Shown piece after piece: positions 1-6,600 of a stretch of 9,436 nucleotides of DNA. Within the stretch, counting starts at the first letter, position 1, and each line of letters starts with the position of its first letter. The position numbers and the translations under genes are program-made. Source of the DNA: Bacillota bacterium (GTDB taxonomy: Bacteria > Bacillota > Clostridia > Acetivibrionales > DSM-1351); the NCBI GenBank assembly GCA_023431385.1, contig JAEYWA010000228.1, positions 1-9,436 on the forward strand, in the 5' to 3' direction. The notes beneath the pieces are model-generated. The model was not told where the DNA came from and did no database searches. It was given only the letters and a program-made list of their open reading frames with translations.

Positions 1-72
1 GAGAGCTGGAGCAGTTGATTTCTTTTCAATAACTTCTCTGCCCTTTCTAACCAGCTGATTAAATGTTGGCAT
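1..72 (-). CDS. rpsL: 30S ribosomal protein S12, N-terminal 24 codons (partial)
   Basis: S12 sits at the decoding centre of the 30S subunit and is the classic target of streptomycin-resistance mutations. The visible residues begin MPTFNQLVRKGRE and continue through a lysine-rich stretch to APAL, the standard bacterial S12 N-terminus. The rest, including the resistance-associated loops, lies beyond the left edge. The ATG is the complement of 70-72. An excellent ribosome binding site, AAAGGAGG (complement of 80-87), lies 7 nt upstream and fixes the start. The gene follows the L7Ae-like gene after 151 nt, as in the Firmicutes str operon, where rpsG, fusA and tuf normally come next. A promoter candidate lies in the spacer, so rpsL may be transcribed both from upstream and from its own start. 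Confidence 0.97.
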   Translation of the reverse strand, partial: MPTFNQLVRKGREVIEKKSTAPAL

Positions 73-98
73 TAGTACACCTCCTTTCAAGATAAATA

Positions 99-127
99 AT
101 TATATATATATTATATATCCTCCTCAA
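99..127 (-). promoter_or_regulatory. Candidate sigma-A promoter directly upstream of rpsL
   Basis: On the minus strand TTGAGG (complement of 122-127) is followed after exactly 17 nt by a perfect TATAAT (complement of 99-104). The -35 matches TTGACA at four of six positions. Transcription would start near 92, leaving a leader of about 20 nt that still contains the rpsL ribosome binding site. The surrounding spacer is a run of alternating A and T, so a TATAAT can arise by chance; the exact spacing is the main support. The -35 hexamer also forms the 3' arm of a small hairpin (122-139: CCTC pairs with GAGG, extended by a G-U and an A-U pair). Confidence 0.45.
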
Positions 128-165
128 GCTGAGTCGAGGCGATAAATAAATATAGCTAAAACAAT

Positions 166-190
166 ATCCGTACCGCTATAAGTATCGGAT
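166..190 (-). other. Stem-loop between the L7Ae-like gene and rpsL
   Basis: In minus-strand RNA, ATCCG pairs with CGGAU and, after one bulged A, UAC pairs with GUA. This gives an 8-bp stem around an 8-nt loop. It begins 34 nt past the L7Ae-like stop codon and is followed by AUUGUUUUAG, which is U-rich but not a clean run. It could be a weak or partial terminator that sets the ratio of the L7Ae-like transcript to rpsL, an RNA-processing site, or chance. No folding energy was computed. Confidence 0.35.
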
Positions 191-223
191 TAAAATTTTA
201 TTAAAACAACGCGATATTAGCCT

Positions 224-466
224 TTATTTCAAAATACATGCAACTGCTGCCTCAACCTCAATACCGCAGGCCTTTCCAAGCTGCTTCATAGAGTCCGCGT
301 ATGTTATCGGAACGGATGTCTTATCACAAAGTTCGATTATATTTCTAACAACCCTTTGCTCGCAGTCTTTAGCAATAATTACTTCTGCTGCTACACCGTT
401 TTCCACAGCTTTTGTAGACTGTTTAACGCCGACTGTTTTTTTACAGTGTTTTAAATCTTCTAGCAA
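224..466 (-). CDS. rplGB: L7Ae/L30e-family kink-turn RNA-binding protein
   Basis: This 80-residue protein belongs to the L7Ae/L30e/S12e/Gadd45 family, whose bacterial members (Bacillus YbxF/RplGB) bind kink-turn RNA and associate with translation. It shows the family's RNA-contacting segment, GVKQSTKAVENG (residues 13-24), then the hydrophobic core strand EVIIAKD (28-34) and a C-terminal alpha/beta half with VPITYADSMKQLG (52-64). Length and position between the polymerase genes and rpsL match the Bacillus gene. The start is TTG (complement of 464-466): an in-frame stop lies two codons upstream, no ATG is available, and GGAGGAG (complement of 474-480) sits 7 nt before it. The gene appears to be first in a transcription unit driven by the promoter at 526-555. 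The symbol is taken from the Bacillus orthologue by family and position. Family assignment is secure; the exact RNA target is unknown. Confidence 0.92.
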   Translation of the reverse strand: MLEDLKHCKKTVGVKQSTKAVENGVAAEVIIAKDCEQRVVRNIIELCDKTSVPITYADSMKQLGKACGIEVEAAVACILK

Positions 467-494
467 TGTTTAACTCCTCCGTTTTTTAACACAC

Positions 495-550
495 AAAAAA
501 AGGCATAAAAATAATGCACTGAATTATTCTATCACTCACATATGCCTTTT
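495..550 (-). terminator. Terminator-like stem-loop with T7 run, after the GyrI-like gene
   Basis: The arms AAAAGGCATA (complement of 541-550) and TATGCCTTTT (complement of 498-507) pair perfectly over 10 bp, with a 33-nt loop. The 3' arm runs into seven consecutive T (complement of 495-501) on the minus strand. A second 6-bp helix inside the loop (510-515 with 523-528) can extend the structure. It begins 70 nt past the stop of the gene at 620-2167, so it would end that unit. The stem has only three G-C pairs, so strength is uncertain. The 5' arm overlaps the promoter at 526-555. Confidence 0.55.
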
Positions 551-555
551 GTCAA
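526..555 (-). promoter_or_regulatory. Sigma-A promoter for the L7Ae-like gene and str operon
   Basis: A perfect -35 TTGACA (complement of 550-555) is followed after 18 nt by TAGAAT (complement of 526-531), five of six matches to the -10 consensus. The start point would fall near 519, giving a leader of about 53 nt before the TTG start at 466. The spacer contains the upstream arm of the stem-loop at 495-550. A transcript starting here therefore has only the downstream arm and should escape termination. This is the best promoter in the window and the probable entry point for transcription of the translation genes. Confidence 0.75.
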
Positions 556-619
556 GCCTGCAGAAGTATCAAGTATCCGAGTGCGCATTAACAATAGCTG
601 GAGTATAATCTTCTCGATA

Positions 620-2167
620 TTAACTATATAATACCTCCTCTGAGAAATTATACAATTTTTTAATTAATCCTATTATTTCTTCATTAACATTATCCCATAC
701 AAATGAAGGAAATAGTGGGCATTTGGACTTAATTTCACCATCCAGTTCAAGAGTCAGTGCTAAATGTTTACGCTTTCCCGACTTATCGGTTTGAATGCAA
801 TAACCGCAGCCATCGCATATCTTAGTGCGATTAAAGACCAGAGCCTTCAACTCTACGTCCATTTGGTCATAGTATTTTAATACTTTACTTAATTGTGGGG
901 CTTTAAATTCAAAAATCATCTGTTCCAATTTTCTATAATCATAATATATATTCATGTGTGCCTTTTGCTTATCCCCATATTCCTTTTCATAAACAACTCT
1001 TAGATCATCATTTTTACAATTGTAACCCTTCTTGATAAAAAACTCTTCCAGTTGGAAAATAAGAGCTGTATTTCTGACTTTTCCAAACATCCTGGCCGCA
1101 GTGATCTGTTTTCCCTCAACGTGCCCGTGAAGGAAAGCATGTACATCATTAGTACTTATTTTTAAATCATTTGCATTACTGCAATAGAATTTCCAGGCGG
1201 GAAATATCTCTTTATACTTATTATGTGTAAAAAAATACTCACCTTCATTTTCCAAAGTTGTAAGACCACAGAGTGAAAACATATCCTTGATTTTATTTGG
1301 AATTACCAGTTTATCTTTTTTTATAAGAAAACCTTCCTGTACAACTTCACCTGCCTGTCCAATTCTTATCAAATATTCAAAGAACGCAAAGAAGGTCTTT
1401 CTGATCTTCTGCATTTTAGCATTGAGCTCAGGCTTGCTGTTAACAAGCTGCCAGTACTCATAGCAATCGTCTTCCTCATGTGGTATACCAATAAGTGATG
1501 AATCCGAGTATATTGCATTAATACATTCATAAAGAAAATCATACATCTGTCTTTGTGAATCCTCACAGGCACTGTTATTGGAAACTGCTTTAAAATCAGG
1601 ATAGGCAGCCAGGTATGGATAAATTATTCTCTTTCCAAGACTTTCAAAGGATTGGCCTAATGCAATATAGTAATCCAGAATAATCTCACCATTTTCATCG
1701 GGTATTGAAAATCGTTGTCCATTAATCAACTGCATTGACCATTTCAATTGATTGGGACATAGCTTTTGATCTCTAATAGCCTGCATTGTCAGTGTATGCG
1801 CATTCGAGAGCACATCTTCAGAGTCCTTACCCTTTATCCAACACTTCCCTACTCTAACCTCCCCGATTTCATGCATAACATAACCTTCGGGAACAATAAC
1901 ACCCTCTTTGAAGAGCATTCCGCAGACATAGGAAAATTTACCGTAGCCCATCTCCCAATTAATTGACGAGCCAACATACCCCGGTTCATATAAAAGTTCC
2001 GCCTGCTTTTCAAGCTCCTTAAAAGTCCCGTCGGCGAGACATTTATCCCAAAAGGCCGGAATTCGGTTATCTCCCTGTATATGTGTCTGTATATTATATT
2101 TTGTCTCCTTGCCTACTAAATAGACTTTTGGCAGCTCTGCTATTTCAAATCTAAAAACCCTGGCCAA
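620..2167 (-). CDS. GyrI-like effector-binding domain protein with C-terminal Cys-cluster region
   Basis: I recognise only the first part of this 515-residue protein. Residues about 1-170 resemble the GyrI-like/AraC effector-binding fold: strand VYLVGKET (15-22), IPAFWDKC (36-43), a Y-x-G followed by FSYVCGM (78-84), VPEGYVMHEIG (92-102), and a terminal strand before DYYIAL. Such domains bind small, often cationic or hydrophobic ligands in MerR/AraC regulators or in stand-alone proteins. Residues about 171-445 are mostly polar and helical with no recognised family. Near the end lies CDGCGYC (451-457), then a single Cys in KCPLFP (Cys483). The CxxCxxC...CP pattern recalls a ferredoxin-type 4Fe-4S site but could equally hold zinc. 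No DNA-binding HTH, signal peptide or membrane segment is visible. The start is TTG (complement of 2165-2167): AAGGGGGAG lies 6 nt upstream and an in-frame stop five codons before excludes longer forms. It lies 149 nt after the deacetylase gene; that spacer shows no convincing terminator or promoter. Function unknown. Confidence 0.88.
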   Translation of the reverse strand: MARVFRFEIAELPKVYLVGKETKYNIQTHIQGDNRIPAFWDKCLADGTFKELEKQAELLYEPGYVGSSINWEMGYGKFSYVCGMLFKEGVIVPEGYVMHEIGEVRVGKCWIKGKDSEDVLSNAHTLTMQAIRDQKLCPNQLKWSMQLINGQRFSIPDENGEIILDYYIALGQSFESLGKRIIYPYLAAYPDFKAVSNNSACEDSQRQMYDFLYECINAIYSDSSLIGIPHEEDDCYEYWQLVNSKPELNAKMQKIRKTFFAFFEYLIRIGQAGEVVQEGFLIKKDKLVIPNKIKDMFSLCGLTTLENEGEYFFTHNKYKEIFPAWKFYCSNANDLKISTNDVHAFLHGHVEGKQITAARMFGKVRNTALIFQLEEFFIKKGYNCKNDDLRVVYEKEYGDKQKAHMNIYYDYRKLEQMIFEFKAPQLSKVLKYYDQMDVELKALVFNRTKICDGCGYCIQTDKSGKRKHLALTLELDGEIKSKCPLFPSFVWDNVNEEIIGLIKKLYNFSEEVLYS

Positions 2168-2316
2168 TAATAGCTCCCCCTTCTAAAACACAATCGACTT
2201 ATCTATATATTACCATCTGTGTAATTATTAAGGAAGGTCTAATTCTCAATTAATCACGATATAATACCACGAGTTAAAAAATGCCGGACTTCATTATATT
2301 CTTCAGACAATTTTAT

Positions 2317-3150
2317 TTAAGTTGAATTCTTTATCAACCATTTGAACCTTTCTAAGTCAGTTTTATTGTCTATACCAATTCTTTTTATCTCATACTCTCT
2401 GTTCTGCATATCAAGTATCTTCCCGCCTGTAGCTATCCCATACTTATAATACCTTTTTATGATAGATATAACATTCTCATTATATTTCCCATATGGGTAA
2501 GCAAGTGCTACAATTCTTTTATTCAATAGTTTCTCCAAATAGACCTGAGAGCATTTTGCCTCGTAATCGATTTTATCATCTGAAAGCTGAGTCAAATAGT
2601 TATGGTGTACCGTGTGTGACTCAAAATCTATAATATCCACCATTTTAAGTAATTCATCAGCTTTTAAATAGTTCTTACGTCCGATAAGATTTGTTACTAC
2701 AAAAATTGTAGCTCGTAAGTTATATTTCTTAAGAATGGGATATGCATAGATATAGTTGTCTCCATAGCCGTCATCAAAGGTAATCATGATTGGCTTACTT
2801 ATATTATTAACAGTTATTCGGTCCAGTTGGTCAAAGGTAATTGACGTATAGCCCTCGTCATGCAAAAATTTCATTTGTTTACTAAAGATATCGGAGGATA
2901 GGAATAACTCTTTATTACCGAATGGATTATTATTAACGCAATGGTACGCCAATACCGGTATTTTTATCAACCTGCCGTTATTATTTAACACTACGCCTGT
3001 ATAGTCCATTTTTACATCAGCACTCGTTTTCAAAACCCGAGAATCCAGGTTAAAAGAATTATTAAAAAGAATTGTTATAAATAAAACCGTTGTTAAGTAT
3101 ATACAAAACGTGAAAACAGTTTTAACCTGCTTGTTTAAGAATCCATTCAT
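2317..3150 (-). CDS. Membrane-anchored polysaccharide deacetylase (CE4 family)
   Basis: CE4 enzymes remove N- or O-acetyl groups from peptidoglycan, chitin, xylan or poly-GlcNAc using a divalent metal. The protein (277 residues from this start) has a short basic N-terminus and one hydrophobic segment (about 11-31) without a lipobox, so it is probably an anchored ectoenzyme. The catalytic domain has PVLAYH near residue 65, motif 1 TFDDG (124-128, catalytic Asp126 and metal Asp127), motif 2 SHTVHH (His179 and His183 as metal ligands) and motif 3 AYPYG (217-221). The order and the AYPYG variant resemble the PgaB/IcaB-like branch; the usual arginine of motif 3 is absent, as is common there. The open frame extends to an ATG at 3192, but only the ATG at 3148-3150 has a ribosome binding site (AAGGAGG, 9 nt away). 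Catalytic residues are complete, so it should be active; the substrate cannot be read from sequence. It is separated from rpoC by a terminator, so it needs its own promoter, which I could not identify with confidence. Confidence 0.93.
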   Translation of the reverse strand: MNGFLNKQVKTVFTFCIYLTTVLFITILFNNSFNLDSRVLKTSADVKMDYTGVVLNNNGRLIKIPVLAYHCVNNNPFGNKELFLSSDIFSKQMKFLHDEGYTSITFDQLDRITVNNISKPIMITFDDGYGDNYIYAYPILKKYNLRATIFVVTNLIGRKNYLKADELLKMVDIIDFESHTVHHNYLTQLSDDKIDYEAKCSQVYLEKLLNKRIVALAYPYGKYNENVISIIKRYYKYGIATGGKILDMQNREYEIKRIGIDNKTDLERFKWLIKNST

Positions 3151-3233
3151 AACTAAGTTCCTCCTTAACTGATAATATTCTATAATATACATTTGATAAA
3201 TTAATTATTTGTAAAACTATTTCCAGATAATCC

Positions 3234-3248
3234 GTAATTAGAAATTAC
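3234..3248. repeat. Short inverted repeat GTAATT-N3-AATTAC upstream of the deacetylase gene
   Basis: Perfect 6-bp arms flank the central triplet AGA, giving an operator-sized dyad about 85 bp before the deacetylase start codon. It is AT-rich and short, so chance is a real alternative. No family of regulator is implied by the sequence alone. Confidence 0.3.
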
Positions 3249-3332
3249 CGCAAGCTGCACATTTACATCACTTATGGCAATTTTTTAATATAGAATAACC
3301 TTATAGTCACCCTTAAATATGACTAACTCACA

Positions 3333-3366
3333 TACAAATCTCAAGTTACAAATCAACCTACAAATC
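3333..3366. repeat. Three direct copies of TACAAATC
   Basis: Exact 8-nt copies occur at 3333-3340, 3347-3354 and 3359-3366, with start-to-start steps of 14 and 12 bp (GATTTGTA on the minus strand). They lie about 180-215 bp upstream of the deacetylase start and overlap the end of the decayed minus-strand frame. They could be a tandem binding site or a decayed micro-repeat. Confidence 0.4.
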
Positions 3367-3526
3367 CCAATTCAATGTAAAGTTGATTGCAGCTTCAAGA
3401 TTGATTCCGCTTTCTTAGGTTCTGTAACTTGTTCCCATCAGTAGCAAGGTCTATAACATCCGACATTATTTCCATAACTCTGGCCAGCATCATATCTTTC
3501 ATATATTTTTGAAATGAAATTGGCTA
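3361..3526 (-). pseudogene. Small coding-like remnant, probably frameshifted (unknown family)
   Basis: The minus strand opens after a TAG (3524-3526) and reads through an ATG at 3502 to a TGA at 3395-3397. From the ATG it encodes 35 residues with coding-like character (MLARVMEIMSDVIDLATDG, amphipathic helix). In the +1 frame the sequence continues sensibly as INLEAAINFTLNWDL before a TAG at 3358-3360, so one extra base could have split a single frame near 3400-3415. I see no ribosome binding site before the ATG. I cannot name a family. It may be the 3' end of a former gene, or a short real gene read incorrectly. It overlaps the AraC-like remnant on the other strand at 3513-3526. Confidence 0.35.
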
Positions 3527-3614
3527 TTCTCCTATAAATTACATGATCAGGAGAATTGCAGATGCTAAGAAGCTTTTATTGACAACGGATATGATGATGC
3601 AGGAAATAACAAAA
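3513..3614 (+). pseudogene. Remnant of an AraC-family HTH DNA-binding domain
   Basis: Thirty-four plus-strand codons translate to a segment with IGYSPINYMI followed by RIADAKKLLLTTDM and QEIT. This is the family pattern G-x-SP-x-x-Y, then R-I-x-x-A-K-x-L-L, then T-D-x-x-x-Q-E-I that joins the two helix-turn-helices of AraC regulators. The frame is interrupted by TGA at 3510-3512, exactly where the family would show the K of an LFK-like motif. On the other side the similarity stops as the rpoC terminator begins. The GF-x-D second-HTH signature is absent. It is a fragment, not a functional gene, and the only plus-strand coding sign in the window. Confidence 0.5.
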
Positions 3615-3647
3615 GCGGAGATCAGGGTTTACCTGTCTCCGCTTTTG
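3610..3647 (-). terminator. Strong intrinsic terminator downstream of rpoC
   Basis: Arms CAAAAGCGGAGA and TCTCCGCTTTTG pair perfectly over 12 bp (3610-3621 with 3636-3647). After one bulge, CAGG pairs with CCTG, leaving a 5-nt loop. On the minus strand the stem runs into TTTTGTTATTT. It lies about 50 nt past the rpoC stop and should end the rpoB-rpoC transcript. The symmetric A and T flanks mean it could also work on the plus strand. Confidence 0.9.
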
Positions 3648-3698
3648 CATATACTTAAATTTCTAATGCTTAATTACATATTTAGAGAATAACTACTG

Positions 3699-6600
3699 TT
3701 ACTCTATAACATTGCTAATGCTTATATCCTTGTAGCGGCTCATACCGGTACCTGCAGGGATAAGTTTACCAATGATAACGTTTTCCTTCAGACCTAACAA
3801 CGGATCTACCTTACCCTTAATAGCAGCTTCAGTAAGAACTCTTGTAGTTTCCTGGAAAGATGCAGCAGACAGGAAGGATTCGGTAGCAAGTGATGCTTTT
3901 GTAATACCCAACAAGGTACGTTCGCCAGTGGCCTGTGTCAAGCCCGCTTCAGCAGCCTTGGCGTTTTCTCTTTCAAATTCAAATATGTCAACCAGTCCAC
4001 CCGGTAACAGATTTGTATCTCCGGCATCTTCTATCTTAACTTTTCTCATCATTTGTCTTACTATAACTTCAATGTGCTTGTCGTTGATATCAACACCCTG
4101 CATTCTGTAAACTCTCTGTACTTCCTGCAGCAGGTACGCCTGTACTCCTCTTATACCCTTGATCTTAAGGATATCATGAGGATTTACCGAACCTTCAGTC
4201 AATTCATCGCCGGCTTCCACAACATCTCCATCATATACCTTGATTCTGGAACCATAAGGTATCTGGTAGGATTTCGTTTCACCGTCCTCTGCTGTTATAA
4301 TAACCTCTCTCTTTTTCTTTGAATCAGCTAACTTAACAGTACCCGGTATTTCGGATATTATTGCAAGACCCTTTGGTCTTCTTGCTTCAAATAATTCCTC
4401 GACACGGGGGAGACCTTGTGTAATATCATCACCCGCAACACCACCGGTGTGGAAGGTTCTCATTGTAAGCTGTGTACCAGGTTCACCGATTGACTGGGCT
4501 GCAATAATACCAACCGCTTCGCCCACGTTAACCGCATCGCCTGTAGCAAGGTTTGAACCATAACACTTTGCACATATTCCGACTTCTGAGTGGCAAGTGA
4601 GTACAGACCTTATCTTAACCTTCTTATACCCAGACTTAACAATCTTATCTGCAACTTTTTCAGTTATTACATCATCCTTTTGATGAATTACTTCACCTGT
4701 ATTCGGATCGGTAATGTCTTCAACTGTATATCTTCCAACAAGTCTCTCTGACAATGGTTCAATTACTTCAGTACCATCTTTAACGTCGCCTATTTCGATA
4801 CCCTTGTCAGTTCCACAGTCAAGTTCTCTAACTATAACATCCTGTGATACGTCAACAAGACGCCTTGTCAGGTAACCTGAGTCAGCTGTTCTGAGCGCAG
4901 TATCGGCCAAACCTTTTCTGGCACCGTGAGTAGAAATAAAGAATTCCAGAACGTTAAGTCCTTCACGGAAGTTTGATTTGATTGGTATCTCGATGGTCTT
5001 GCCTGAGGTATCGGCCATCAAACCTCTCATACCTGCCAGCTGCTTAATCTGGTTAATATTACCTCTCGCTCCTGACTGAGACATCATGTAAACAGGATTG
5101 AATCTGTCAAGGTTGTCAATAAGTGCTTTGGTAATATTTTCACCGGTCTCGGTCCACGCACTGATAACAGAATTGTATCTTTCTTCGTTGGAAATAAGAC
5201 CTCTCTTGTACTGCTTAACTATATTGTCAATTGTATTTTCAGTTTCCTGCAAATACTGTTTCTTTATTTCAGGTATAACCATATCGGATACACTAATGGT
5301 TATTGCACCTCTGGTTGAGTACTTAAAGCCCAGAGACTTGATCTTGTCAAGAATAACTGCTGTCTTTGTAGTACCGTGAACTCTGATACATTTATCAATG
5401 ATCTTTCCAAGTTCCTTTTTACCAACCAGGAAGTTGACTTCCAGGTCAAACTGCTTATCAGGGTCACTTCTGTCCACAAAGCCCAGGTCCTGAGGTATTG
5501 CATCGTTGAATATAAGTCTTCCGGGAGTGCAAGAGATAAGACTTCTCTTCTTTACTCCATCAATTACTTTTTCAATACGAACCTTGATCTGCGCATGAAG
5601 TCCAAGAACGCCTTCCTGATAGGCCATAAGCACTTCATCCATACTTGAGAATATCTTACCGTCTCCGGGTTCGTTAGGTTTTTCTATTGTCAGGTAGTAA
5701 CTACCCAAAACCATGTCCTGTGTAGGAACGGTTATAGGCTTACCATCCTTTGGTGCCAACAGGTTGTTTGCTGACAGCATAAGGAATCTTGCCTCTGACT
5801 GCGCTTCTGCTGACAATGGTACGTGAACAGCCATCTGGTCACCGTCGAAGTCAGCGTTGTAAGCTGAGCATACCAAAGGATGAAGCTTTAACGCCCTACC
5901 TTCAACAAGTACAGGTTCAAATGCCTGAATACCGAGTCTGTGAAGCGTTGGAGCGCGGTTGAGCAATACAGGATGTTCCTTTATTACTTCTTCAAGTACG
6001 TCCCAAACTTCATTTCTTACTCTTTCAACCATTCTCTTGGCACTCTTGATATTATGTGCCAAACCGTCATTAACCAGCTTTTTCATAACAAACGGCTTAA
6101 ACAGCTCCAATGCCATTTCCTTAGGCAAGCCGCACTGGAATATCTTAAGGTCTGGTCCTACAACGATAACCGAACGTCCTGAGTAGTCAACACGCTTACC
6201 CAGCAAGTTCTGACGGAAACGTCCCTGCTTACCTTTAAGCATGTCAGACAAGGACTTGAGTGGTCTGTTACCCGGACCAGTTACAGGACGTCCTCTTCTT
6301 CCGTTATCGATGAGCGCATCCACAGCTTCTTGAAGCATTCGCTTTTCGTTTCTAACAATTATATCTGGAGCTCCTAAATCAAGGAGTCTTTTTAATCTGT
6401 TATTTCTGTTTATAACCCTTCTGTAAAGGTCATTCAAGTCAGAGGTTGCAAATCTTCCTCCGTCCAGCTGAACCATAGGTCTTAATTCAGGTGGTATAAC
6501 CGGAACCACATCAAGAATCATCCACTCAGGGCGATTGCCTGACAATCTGAAGGCTTCTACAACTTCCAATCTTTTAACAGCTCTGATTCTCTTTTGACCT

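Larger units (their letters stand above)
3151..3698. other. 548-nt intergenic spacer between the deacetylase gene and rpoC
   Basis: This is the only stretch over 300 nt without an intact gene. From the rpoC side it holds about 50 nt of AT-rich trailer, the rpoC terminator (3610-3647), a plus-strand AraC-type HTH remnant (3513-3614) and a minus-strand coding-like remnant (3361-3526). Then come three copies of an 8-nt repeat (3333-3366), a 15-bp dyad (3234-3248) and the ribosome binding site of the deacetylase gene (3160-3166). A TATAAG on the minus strand at 3300-3305 has no matching -35. Confidence 0.7.

Noticed and set aside
620..2167. Identification of the 515-residue protein as a FliB-like lysine-N-methylase, suggested by its cysteines.
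   Set aside because: The cysteines are at the C-terminus in a CxxCxxC...CP arrangement, and the N-terminus reads as a GyrI-like domain. The pattern does not fit that family.
2168..2316. Possible extended -10 promoter (TGG then TAATAT, complement of 2207-2215) and a T6 run after the deacetylase gene.
   Set aside because: Only four of six -10 matches, no -35 at usual spacing, and the T-run has no stem before it. Too weak to annotate as promoter or terminator.
3151..3192. Longer deacetylase reading frame beginning at the ATG at 3192 (14 extra residues).
   Set aside because: No ribosome binding site precedes it, while AAGGAGG stands 9 nt before the ATG at 3150. The shorter form begins with a normal basic-plus-hydrophobic membrane anchor.
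3526..3556. Inverted repeat ATTCTCCT ... AGGAGAAT with 15-nt centre.
   Set aside because: It falls inside the AraC-like remnant, has no T-run or nearby start, and is adequately explained as residual coding sequence.
3543..3692. Plus-strand frame of 49 codons from the ATG at 3543, crossing the rpoC terminator.
   Set aside because: It has no ribosome binding site at useful spacing and loses family similarity at the terminator stem. The first part is the AraC-type scar, not a live gene.
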